DNA from: Scytonema sp. UIC 10036
GTDB lineage: Bacteria; Cyanobacteriota; Cyanobacteriia; Cyanobacteriales; Nostocaceae
Assembly: GCF_009725235.1 (NCBI RefSeq)
Contig: NZ_WJFC01000231.1
Span: 1-20,617, forward strand
Direction of reading: 5' to 3'
DNA: 20,617 nt
A program made the translations under genes and the position numbers. Positions within the stretch are counted from its first letter, which is position 1, and every line of letters starts with the position of its first letter. Positions 1-6,087 of this stretch are shown here, piece after piece. Under the pieces are notes generated by a model. That model ran no database searches and was not told the origin of the DNA. It saw nothing but the letters and a program-made list of their open reading frames with translations.

Positions 1-27
1 CTTATAAAGGGGGGAAATTGAATTTCC

Positions 28-74
28 AATTCCCTCCCCTTTCCAAGGGGAGGGTTAGGGTGGGGTAATTAATT
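28..74. repeat. Dispersed GC-rich palindromic intergenic repeat, copy 1
   Basis: A C-rich tract (about 31-40) and a G-rich tract (about 46-54) can pair as a hairpin around TTTCC. They are followed by a G-rich tail and TAATTAATTA. A second copy in the opposite orientation lies at 5453-5491, and the two share a 23-base stretch (copy 1 positions 47-69). Such repeats are common between genes of filamentous cyanobacteria. It lies downstream of the PadR-type gene and could help end its transcript. Immediately upstream, GGAAATT and AATTTCC (13-27) form a further small palindrome. Confidence 0.7.
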
Positions 75-132
75 ATTTCAGACTTATGTGTAGACGGTAG
101 CCTTGGCAAGGGGGGACAGAGGGGGGTAATTT

Positions 133-675
133 TTATTCCTTGACATTCTGCAACACTTCTATCGACTCTTCACACCAACTGTTCCACGCCTTCTCACAAC
201 AAATACCCATCTTCAAAACCATATATTGACACAACTCGCCATAAGATAGTTCTTCCGGATGGGCAAAAAGGCGCTTTTCTATCTCTTTATACGCTTCTAA
301 CCGCTTCAAGTGGAGACGGCGGTTCTGTTCTAAATGTTGAAGTAACACCTGGGGAGACACCAACTTACCTGCAAAAACTTTAACCAAAATGTCTTCTCGG
401 ATAGGTCCTAGTTCGCACTCTTCGTCAATCCACTCCGCTAACTTTTGCTGTCCGAGTTCGGTTAGGTGGTAAATTTTCTTGTCCAAAGGTTTTCCCTGGG
501 CGATCGCTTCGACACTTACCCAGCCTTGTTCTTCTAGCTTTTTCAGTTCCCGATATATCTGTTGGTGAGTTGCTTGCCAGAAATAACCAACACTATCTTC
601 AAATTCTTTTCCAATTTCATATCCACTGTAGGCTTTTTTCGCCAATAAAGACATAACAGCGTGCGCTAGCGCCAC
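133..675 (-). CDS. PadR family transcriptional regulator
   Basis: This encodes a 180-residue cytoplasmic DNA-binding repressor of the PadR family. The open frame runs back to 945, but I place the start at a GTG at 675. The protein then begins MALAHAVMSLLAKKAYSGYE, the normal PadR N-terminus, and an AAGGGG Shine-Dalgarno-like stretch lies about 9 nt upstream; the upstream part of the frame is unlike the family and overlaps the divergent gene. Residues about 3-80 form the winged helix-turn-helix, with the recognition region around QATHQQIYRELKKLEEQGWV. Residues about 90-178 form the helical C-terminal dimerisation domain (PadR C-terminal / Vir-type alpha domain). PadR proteins usually repress an adjacent transporter or detoxification gene and are released by a small phenolic or drug-like ligand. 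Here the divergent adaptor/RND pump pair is the obvious target. The ligand cannot be read from the sequence. Confidence 0.9.
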   Translation of the reverse strand: MALAHAVMSLLAKKAYSGYEIGKEFEDSVGYFWQATHQQIYRELKKLEEQGWVSVEAIAQGKPLDKKIYHLTELGQQKLAEWIDEECELGPIREDILVKVFAGKLVSPQVLLQHLEQNRRLHLKRLEAYKEIEKRLFAHPEELSYGELCQYMVLKMGICCEKAWNSWCEESIEVLQNVKE

Positions 676-687
676 GATCGCAACCCC

Positions 688-715
688 TTGACACGAACAT
701 TGTATTGAATATACA
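688..715 (+). promoter_or_regulatory. Candidate sigma70-type promoter for the efflux operon
   Basis: TTGACA at 688-693 is a perfect -35 box. TATACA at 710-715 is a good -10 box, with a 16-nt spacer. It faces the adaptor gene at 866, and transcription would begin near 722, just before the palindrome at 731-752. No mapping data are available; the call rests on consensus and placement. Confidence 0.5.
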
Positions 716-730
716 TTAACAGAAATAGAT

Positions 731-752
731 TTTATGCAACTTTTTGCATAAA
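731..752. promoter_or_regulatory. Candidate PadR operator (perfect 9-bp-arm palindrome)
   Basis: TTTATGCAA (731-739) and TTGCATAAA (744-752) are perfect inverted repeats separated by CTTT. Inside is ATGC-N8-GCAT, the same 4-8-4 geometry as the known PadR-family consensus ATGT-N8-ACAT. The site lies in the divergent spacer, 56 bp upstream of the regulator start and just after the plus-strand -10 box. A bound dimer there would block transcription of the pump genes and could also autoregulate the minus-strand gene. Confidence 0.6.
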
Positions 753-865
753 CATAATTTGAGAAAAAAAATTGAACTAAGAAGTGCATTCCTAACAGTG
801 GCTGTACCAATGAGGAACACCTGTATGGTCGTGCAATGTTGAGAATTTCTACGAGGACAGAACTT

Positions 866-2218
866 ATGAGTGATGAGTCTGTAAAGCACGATACGGTATT
901 GCCAATAAGCAGTAGTAACTTAGTGGAAGCCATGCCACCACTCAAATTGAGACGGTGGAGATTCGTTTTGGTAGGTGCGATCGCAATCCTAGCATTACTA
1001 AGTCTGACAATTACAAATCAAAAGAAAGACATACAAAAAACCTCTCCTGTCCGTATTATCCCGGTGAAAGCACAACCAATAGAAGCAGTCAAGTCCTATC
1101 AAGTGTTGCAAACTTATACGGGGGAGGTAGCAGCATTACGAGCAAGTGAATTAGGTTTTGAGAGATCGGGAAGAGTTGTTAAACTCAATGTCGATCGCGG
1201 CGATCGCGTAGTGGAGGGAACTGCCCTAGCAAAACTCGATATCAGTAACTTAGAAACACAACTCCAAGAATTGCTTGCCCGTAAAGCCCAAGCCGTAGCA
1301 GTTCTAGAAGAACTCAAAGCAGGACCGCGCATAGAGAAAATAGCTGCAGCCCGCGCCCAAGTCAAACAATTAGAAGAACTCTTAAAGCTAGACGAAATCA
1401 AACGTTCTCGAAGACAAGATTTATACACTCAAGGAGCCATTTCTAGAGAGCAGTATGACGAAGTCGCTTTCAACGCCAATGCCTTAACACAACGTCTAGC
1501 AGTTGCTCGCAGTGAATTAGATGAACTCTTAGCCGGAACTCGTAAAGAACAGATTGCAGCACAGCAAGCAGCAGTCAAACAGTTAGATGCCAGCATTGCC
1601 GAAGTCAAAGTTAACATTGCCAAGAGTACCATCAAAGCTCCTTACTCCGGGATTATTGCCGCACGTCGGTTAGATGAAGGCACTGTTGTCAATGCAAGTC
1701 AGTCAGTCCTGCGCTTGGTAGAAAATGCTAACCCAGAAGTAGAAATTGGAGTCCCCGTACAATTGACTCCCCAGATACAACCAGGTAGCCAACAGAAGGT
1801 GCAAGTTGGACAAACAATGTATAGAGGTAGAGTTGTATCAATTTTGCCAGAAGTCAATCCCACAACTCGTACTCGCACCATAGTGCTGAAATTAGAGAAC
1901 TCCATAGCCCAATCCGTAGCACCCGGACAGATTGCAAGATTAGCCATTCCACAAACCATCTCAACAAATGGATACTGGTTACCAATTGCCGCCTTGGTAA
2001 AAGGAGAACGTGGTTTGTGGTCTTGTTATGCCTTAGCTACAGAAAAAAATTCACAAGACAAAACACAATCTTATCGAGTCGAACAGCGCAATGTAGAAGT
2101 GTTACACACTCAGGGAAACCGCGTTCTCGTGCGAGGAACACTCCTAGCAAGTGACATGGTGATAGTCGATGGTACCCAGCGAATTGTACCCGGTCAATTA
2201 GTCCAGATTAGCGATTAG
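866..2218 (+). CDS. Periplasmic adaptor (membrane fusion protein) of an RND efflux pump, HlyD/AcrA type
   Basis: This is a 450-residue adaptor that would bridge the inner-membrane RND pump to an outer-membrane channel. The start at 866 is preferred over 836 because GAGGA lies 8 nt before it. The N-terminus is cytosolic and rich in charge, followed by one membrane anchor at about residues 33-50. The first half of the barrel-sandwich (lipoyl-like) domain follows at about 95-125 (GRVVKLNVDRGDRVVEGTAL). A long coiled-coil hairpin spans about 130-250 and contains a duplicated segment (ELKAGPRIEKIAAARAQVKQ and ELLAGTRKEQIAAQQAAVKQ). The second half-motif is STIKAPYSGIIAARRLDEGT, with beta-barrel and membrane-proximal domains to the C-terminus. 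It has no lipobox, so anchoring is by the N-terminal helix. It lies 115 bp upstream of the RND pump core start in the same direction and is presumably co-transcribed. The outer-membrane partner is not in the window. Confidence 0.92.
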   Translation: MSDESVKHDTVLPISSSNLVEAMPPLKLRRWRFVLVGAIAILALLSLTITNQKKDIQKTSPVRIIPVKAQPIEAVKSYQVLQTYTGEVAALRASELGFERSGRVVKLNVDRGDRVVEGTALAKLDISNLETQLQELLARKAQAVAVLEELKAGPRIEKIAAARAQVKQLEELLKLDEIKRSRRQDLYTQGAISREQYDEVAFNANALTQRLAVARSELDELLAGTRKEQIAAQQAAVKQLDASIAEVKVNIAKSTIKAPYSGIIAARRLDEGTVVNASQSVLRLVENANPEVEIGVPVQLTPQIQPGSQQKVQVGQTMYRGRVVSILPEVNPTTRTRTIVLKLENSIAQSVAPGQIARLAIPQTISTNGYWLPIAALVKGERGLWSCYALATEKNSQDKTQSYRVEQRNVEVLHTQGNRVLVRGTLLASDMVIVDGTQRIVPGQLVQISD

Positions 2219-2227
2219 GGATTGACG

Positions 2228-2279
2228 ATTGGTCATTTGTCATTTGTCATTTGTTAAGGACTCATGACTAATGACCAAT
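2228..2279 (+). repeat. Imperfect palindrome with TCATTTG tandem between adaptor and pump genes
   Basis: Arms at 2228-2243 and 2264-2279 pair with a single mismatch (ATTGGTCATTTGTCAT against ATGACTAATGACCAAT), leaving a 20-nt loop. The left arm includes three perfect copies of TCATTTG (2233-2253). A Shine-Dalgarno-like TAAGGA sits in the loop and an ATG at 2271 sits in the right arm, so the structure could mask an upstream start of the pump gene or act as an intercistronic stability element. This family of short repeats is typical of Nostocales intergenic DNA. Confidence 0.65.
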
Positions 2280-2289
2280 GACGAATTTA

Positions 2290-2331
2290 AAAATCCAAAA
2301 TCCAAAATCCAAAATCCAAAATCCAAAATCA
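2290..2331. repeat. Short tandem heptamer repeat (AAAATCC)n
   Basis: There are five perfect AAAATCC units (2290-2324) and a sixth ending AAAATCA (2325-2331), stopping 2 bases before the ATG at 2334. Short tandemly repeated heptamers of this kind are an established feature of heterocystous cyanobacterial genomes. Three units make 21 nt, so the array reads through as a seven-residue period (NPKSKIQ) in the frame of the pump gene. Confidence 0.85.
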
Positions 2332-2333
2332 CA

Positions 2334-5300
2334 ATGTTTACCCTTTTCTATCGCAACCGCCAACTGCTCATCCTTACCTTGACACTCATTCTTGTCTGGG
2401 GATTATCTTCTTTCTTCTCCCTTCCTCGCCTAGAAGATCCAGAAATAACCCAAAGAGTTGCAACCGTCACAACTTTATTTCCTGGAGCTACTGCCGAGAG
2501 AGTAGAAACATTAGTCACAGAACCCATTGAGCAAGAATTATCAGAGATTGAAGAGGTAGATGTTCTCGAATCTCGGTCTGATACTGGAATTTCTATTGTT
2601 ACCGTCAACCTGAAAGAAACAGTAGAAGATGTTGATAAGGTTTGGGCAAGAGTTCGGAGTCAGATTGATGATGCGATCGCACAACTACCACCAGGAGCAT
2701 TGCAGCCTAAGTACGAAGATCGAGAAGTGAAAGCCAATTCCCTTATTGCTGGCTTAACTTGGCTAGAAAATACACCTGCAAATTACGCAGTATTGCGTAG
2801 ATGGGCGGAAACATTGGAAGATAAGATGCGATCGCTGTACGGTACTGACAAAGTGGAACTCTTTGGCGATCCAGACGAAGAAATTCGAGTTGAAATCAAC
2901 CCTGCTCATTTGGCAATGTTGGGGTTAACCACTGAAGAATTATCCCGTCAAATTCAAGCAAGTGATGCCAAGGTGAGTGCGGGGCAACTTCGCAGTACCA
3001 CTAATGAACTATTATTTGAAGTGTCGGGGGAATTAGACTCTCTCGATCGCATTCGCAATATTCCCATTCGCACCAGTCAATCGGCGCAAGTGACACGTTT
3101 GAGCGACATTGCTCAAGTTAGCAAAGGTATTGTTGAGCCACCAAATAGTTTAGCCTTTGTTTCTGGCAAACCCGCCATTATTATCGCAGCTACAGTTGAG
3201 TCAGGAATCCGAGTCGATTCCTGGGCAGAATCAGCACGTGAAGTTCTCAAAAAATTTCAATCTGAATTACCCAATGGTATCGGTATCAAAACCGTTCTTG
3301 ACCAAAGCCATTATGTTAAGAACCGTATTAGAGGGGTTATTCAAGAATTGGTTACTGGTTCGGTGCTCGCCATGGTGGTGATTTTATTTGCAATGGGTTG
3401 GCGATCCGCCGTGGTAGTTGGTGCAACTTTGCCCTTAGCAACGCTACTTGTGTTTGGTGGAATGAAAGTCTTGGGTGTTCCCTTGCATCAAATATCTATG
3501 ACGGGATTAATTATTGCCATCGGTCTGTTAATAGATAATGCCATTTGCATGGCAGATGAAGTGCAAATTCGATTGCATCAGGGAATGAGTTCGCAAGATG
3601 CGATCGCAGACAGCGTGCGTCACATGGGAATTCCCTTACTCAGTTCAACTATAACAACAGTGTTAGCATTTTTACCCATTGCTCTAGCTCCTGGTGGTGT
3701 AGGGGAATTTACTGGCACTATTGGAATTAGTGGAATTCTTGGACTCATCAGTTCATTGTTGATTTCACTGACTGTTCTTCCTGCTTTGTCAGGTTTACTT
3801 CACCAGAGGAAGCAAAACTCTCGAATTCCAACTTGGCTGGAACAAGGTTTCTCCCATCCCAGTTTGACCCGACTTTACCGTTGGACATTACAGAAAACAT
3901 TTAGCCGCCCCATGCTTGCAGTCAGTTTGGCTCTCCTAATACCAGTGACTGGATTTACCCTCAGTGTGGATCTGAAACAGCAATTTTTTCCTCCTGCTGG
4001 TCGAAACCAATTCTATATTGATTTTGAATTGCCAAGCCAAGCGGCTTTAAGTCAAACACAAACCCAAGTTCTGCAAGCACGGAATTTAATTCTCAAGCAT
4101 CCTGATATTGTTGATGTTCATTGGTTGGTGGGGGAAAGTGCGCCAACTTTCTATTATAACGTCATTGGTAATAGGGAGAATGCAGCAAATTATGCTCAAG
4201 GACTCGTGCAATTGCGACCAAATGTTTTACCCAGTCGTGTTATTCAAAGCTTACAGGATGAGCTTGACAAAGCATTTCCCAGCGCTCAAGTCCTCGTGCG
4301 GCAAATTGAGCAAGGACCCCCGTTTGATGCACCAGTGGAAGTTCGCGTGTACGGACCTGACTTGGAAAAACTCCGGGTATTGGGCAATCAAATTCGTGCA
4401 GAACTCTCGCAAATTCAAGATGTACTTCATACTCGTGCTAGTTTGACAGACGCACAACCAAAACTCGCAATCAAAGTTGATGAAGAACAAGCACGAGTCG
4501 TGGGGCTAGATAGGAGTGCGATCGCCCGTCAACTGGACACGACCCTTGAAGGTATAACAGGAGGTTCTGTATTAGAATCAACAGAAGAATTACCCGTGCG
4601 TGTACGTGTATCGGACTCTAACCGTAGCGAACTCAACCAAATCGCCGCCCTTGACTTACTACCCAACGGAGCTTCATCTTCAGACAACAAAACCATTCCT
4701 CTCGCATCTGTTGGTGACGTACAGCTCGTTCCAGATTTAGCTGTCATTCCTCGTCGCGACGGAAGACGAGTTAACATTGTTCAAGGGTTTATCACGGCTG
4801 GGGCGCTACCTGCAGTTGTGCTAGCTGAGTTTCAACAACGCATACATTTAAAAAAATTGCAACTCCCCCCAGGCTATACTTTAGAATTTGGTGGAGAAGC
4901 AGAAGAGCGCGGGACTGCGATCGCCAATTTGTTATCTACAGTGGGAGTCTTAGGGGTGCTGATGACAGCAACATTAGTACTGACTTTTAACTCATTTGCT
5001 TTGGCAGGATGCATTGGTATCATCGCTTTACTTTCAGTGGGATTGGGATTGCTGGCTTTATGGATATCTGGCTACCCTTTTGGTTTTACAGCAATTCTTG
5101 GTACCATTGGGCTGATAGGAATTGCCGTCAATGAAGCGACTGTTGTTCTGGCAGCTTTGCAGGCAGATCCGCTTGCTAGTTTGGGCGATCGCTCAGCAGT
5201 ACAAGAAGTCGTTGTGCATTCCACTCGCCATATGATTGCCACAACTATCACCGATACGGCTGGCTTTACACCCCTTTTGTTCGATCCGACAGGTTTCTGG

Positions 5301-5468
5301 AATCCACTGGCTATTATTATTGCTGGTGGTTTGGGAGGCGTAACTCTGCTGTCACTCTACTTTGTGCCTTCGGTATACCTGCTACTTGCACGTAGGAAGA
5401 AATCTGTTCCTACCTCTGCTTCACATTCTGTATCGTTATATTACAAAAAGATTATTACCCCACCCTAA
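2334..5468 (+). CDS. RND family efflux transporter permease (AcrB-like)
   Basis: This is an inner-membrane proton-driven efflux pump of 1044 residues, the usual RND length. It shows the N-terminal helix and PRLEDPEI motif, a porter domain beginning TLFPGATAERVETLVTEPIE, a first six-helix membrane block at about residues 325-530, a second porter half, and a second membrane block to the C-terminus. The start at 2334 (MFTLFYRNRQ) gives the normal family N-terminus. An in-frame ATG at 2271 preceded by TAAGGA would add 21 residues encoded mainly by the heptamer repeat. The TM4 proton-relay site reads GLLIDNAI: one aspartate at about residue 401, with Asn where AcrB has its second Asp. TM10 reads GIAVNEAT, with Asn-Glu where AcrB has Lys-Asn. 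The last residues (IITPP) and the stop lie inside a dispersed repeat. The substrate is unknown; the pairing with a PadR gene favours a hydrophobic or phenolic compound. Confidence 0.93.
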   Translation: MFTLFYRNRQLLILTLTLILVWGLSSFFSLPRLEDPEITQRVATVTTLFPGATAERVETLVTEPIEQELSEIEEVDVLESRSDTGISIVTVNLKETVEDVDKVWARVRSQIDDAIAQLPPGALQPKYEDREVKANSLIAGLTWLENTPANYAVLRRWAETLEDKMRSLYGTDKVELFGDPDEEIRVEINPAHLAMLGLTTEELSRQIQASDAKVSAGQLRSTTNELLFEVSGELDSLDRIRNIPIRTSQSAQVTRLSDIAQVSKGIVEPPNSLAFVSGKPAIIIAATVESGIRVDSWAESAREVLKKFQSELPNGIGIKTVLDQSHYVKNRIRGVIQELVTGSVLAMVVILFAMGWRSAVVVGATLPLATLLVFGGMKVLGVPLHQISMTGLIIAIGLLIDNAICMADEVQIRLHQGMSSQDAIADSVRHMGIPLLSSTITTVLAFLPIALAPGGVGEFTGTIGISGILGLISSLLISLTVLPALSGLLHQRKQNSRIPTWLEQGFSHPSLTRLYRWTLQKTFSRPMLAVSLALLIPVTGFTLSVDLKQQFFPPAGRNQFYIDFELPSQAALSQTQTQVLQARNLILKHPDIVDVHWLVGESAPTFYYNVIGNRENAANYAQGLVQLRPNVLPSRVIQSLQDELDKAFPSAQVLVRQIEQGPPFDAPVEVRVYGPDLEKLRVLGNQIRAELSQIQDVLHTRASLTDAQPKLAIKVDEEQARVVGLDRSAIARQLDTTLEGITGGSVLESTEELPVRVRVSDSNRSELNQIAALDLLPNGASSSDNKTIPLASVGDVQLVPDLAVIPRRDGRRVNIVQGFITAGALPAVVLAEFQQRIHLKKLQLPPGYTLEFGGEAEERGTAIANLLSTVGVLGVLMTATLVLTFNSFALAGCIGIIALLSVGLGLLALWISGYPFGFTAILGTIGLIGIAVNEATVVLAALQADPLASLGDRSAVQEVVVHSTRHMIATTITDTAGFTPLLFDPTGFWNPLAIIIAGGLGGVTLLSLYFVPSVYLLLARRKKSVPTSASHSVSLYYKKIITPP

Positions 5469-5491
5469 CCCTCCCCTGTAAAGGGAGGGGA
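5453..5491. repeat. Dispersed GC-rich palindromic repeat, copy 2, overlapping the end of the pump gene
   Basis: This is the inverted copy of the repeat at 28-74. The TAA inside CACCCTAACCC (5466-5468) is the stop codon of the RND gene. CCCTCCCC and GGGAGGGG around TGTAAA form a hairpin at about 5469-5490, well placed to act as a 3' end or terminator-like structure for the efflux operon, though it lacks a long T tract. Confidence 0.7.
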
Positions 5492-5631
5492 TAAAAGAGC
5501 CTTTCCTGTATATTTTGAACTCCTATCTAAGTTGGGAAGCAGTAATCTTGACGAACAAAAATTGTTAATATCTCAAGTTCTACCAATTTTTAAGCATAAC
5601 AGAATTTGTTTATTGGGAGACAGAACCTTGA

Positions 5632-5769
5632 GGGGGTTTTAACAGCGGGGAGTCAGTGGTTGCAGGTGCTGCAGTGGTTAATGGTACGGTGTATTGGGGC
5701 TCAGGCTACAGCCGCTACGGCAAAGGCGTGTTTAATAATAAGCTATACGCATTCACAGTTTCCAAATAG
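5632..5769 (+). pseudogene. C-terminal remnant of a PQQ-type beta-propeller protein
   Basis: A frame of 45 codons ends at TAG 5767-5769. It reads VVNGTVYWGSGYSRYGKG, then NNKLYAFTVSK. This is the characteristic last blade and C-terminus of PQQ-binding-like beta-propeller proteins of the polyvinyl-alcohol-dehydrogenase kind (typically VVNG-VYWGSGYSR, then NNKLYAF). A TGA at 5629-5631 closes the frame immediately upstream and there is no ATG. The sequence 5492-5628 shows no continuation in any frame that I recognise. I therefore read it as a broken gene end left after deletion or rearrangement. It is unlikely to make protein. Confidence 0.65.
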
Positions 5770-5825
5770 AGAGCGGCGGTAGTACTAGGGGTATTGTTAG
5801 GGTTGGTGTTACCAAGTGCCAACTA

Positions 5826-5900
5826 GCAGCATAAAGTTCCGCCTTTACATAGAGTCAGTCAGGTTGTTATAAATTTTAGGCGACATCCGGGCATTGGTCA
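5826..5900 (-). pseudogene. Decayed TPR repeat fragment
   Basis: On the minus strand the bases match a unit of the neighbouring TPR gene: PDVA, a one-base frameshift, then KIYNNLTDS aligning with HPDVAQIYNNLANLY. A stop and a short deletion follow, then KAEL aligning with QAESL. On the plus strand, CAGGTTGTTATAAATTTT followed by GGCGACATC closely matches the repeated CAGGTTGTTGTAAATTT and GGCGACATC segments at about 6611-6640 and 6739-6765. It has the same orientation as the intact gene ending at 6088. It looks like the relic of a longer TPR array or of a second TPR gene. Confidence 0.6.
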
Positions 5901-5939
5901 CAAGTTAAGCTTATAAACTCTTTGTCAATAAGCAATAAT

Positions 5940-5986
5940 GCTGAAAAATTGGGACAAAATCGGGGTGAAAAACCGAATTTTTCAGC
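5940..5986. repeat. Long-stem inverted repeat in gene-poor spacer
   Basis: GCTGAAAAATT (5940-5950) and AATTTTTCAGC (5976-5986) pair over 11 bp around a 25-nt loop, which itself holds a small CGG/CCG stem. The whole spacer 5469-6087 contains only this hairpin, the repeat copy at its start, two gene remnants and the stem at 6034-6064. I see no intact gene in it. Confidence 0.6.
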
Positions 5987-6033
5987 CTGCGATCGCGTCA
6001 TATCAAAAAGCGTCCTTTACTCCTGTCCTCAAA

Positions 6034-6064
6034 ACTGAGTATTAAGCTAAATTCGATACTCAGT
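6034..6064 (-). terminator. Candidate terminator of the TPR gene
   Basis: Read on the minus strand, ACTGAGTAT and ATACTCAGT form a 9-bp stem around a 13-nt loop, followed directly by TTTG. It begins 24 nt after the TPR stop at 6088. The stem is AT-rich and the T tract is short, so it may be weak. A competing pairing of AAGCTA-AATTC with GAATTTATAGCTT (about 6044-6085) is also possible. Confidence 0.45.
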
Positions 6065-6087
6065 ACATCTTGGAATTTATAGCTTAA

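Noticed and set aside
836..865. Upstream ATG of the adaptor gene
   Set aside because: It has no ribosome site; the ATG at 866 has GAGGA at good spacing and keeps the whole anchor.
676..945. Open-frame N-terminal extension of the PadR gene (90 extra residues)
   Set aside because: It is unlike PadR proteins, overlaps the divergent adaptor gene, and covers the promoter and palindrome; the GTG at 675 has a ribosome site and gives the family N-terminus.
1114..1428. 104-codon minus-strand frame in the adaptor gene
   Set aside because: Antisense shadow of the coiled-coil coding repeats; low-complexity Ser/Ala composition.
2290..2331. Possible CRISPR-like array
   Set aside because: The repeats are 7 bp with no spacers; this is a simple heptamer tandem. 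The 126-bp TPR units at 6139-6894 are coding and also not CRISPR.
4108..4446. 112-codon plus-strand frame within the RND pump gene
   Set aside because: Out-of-frame shadow; the pump frame is continuous and family-like through this region.
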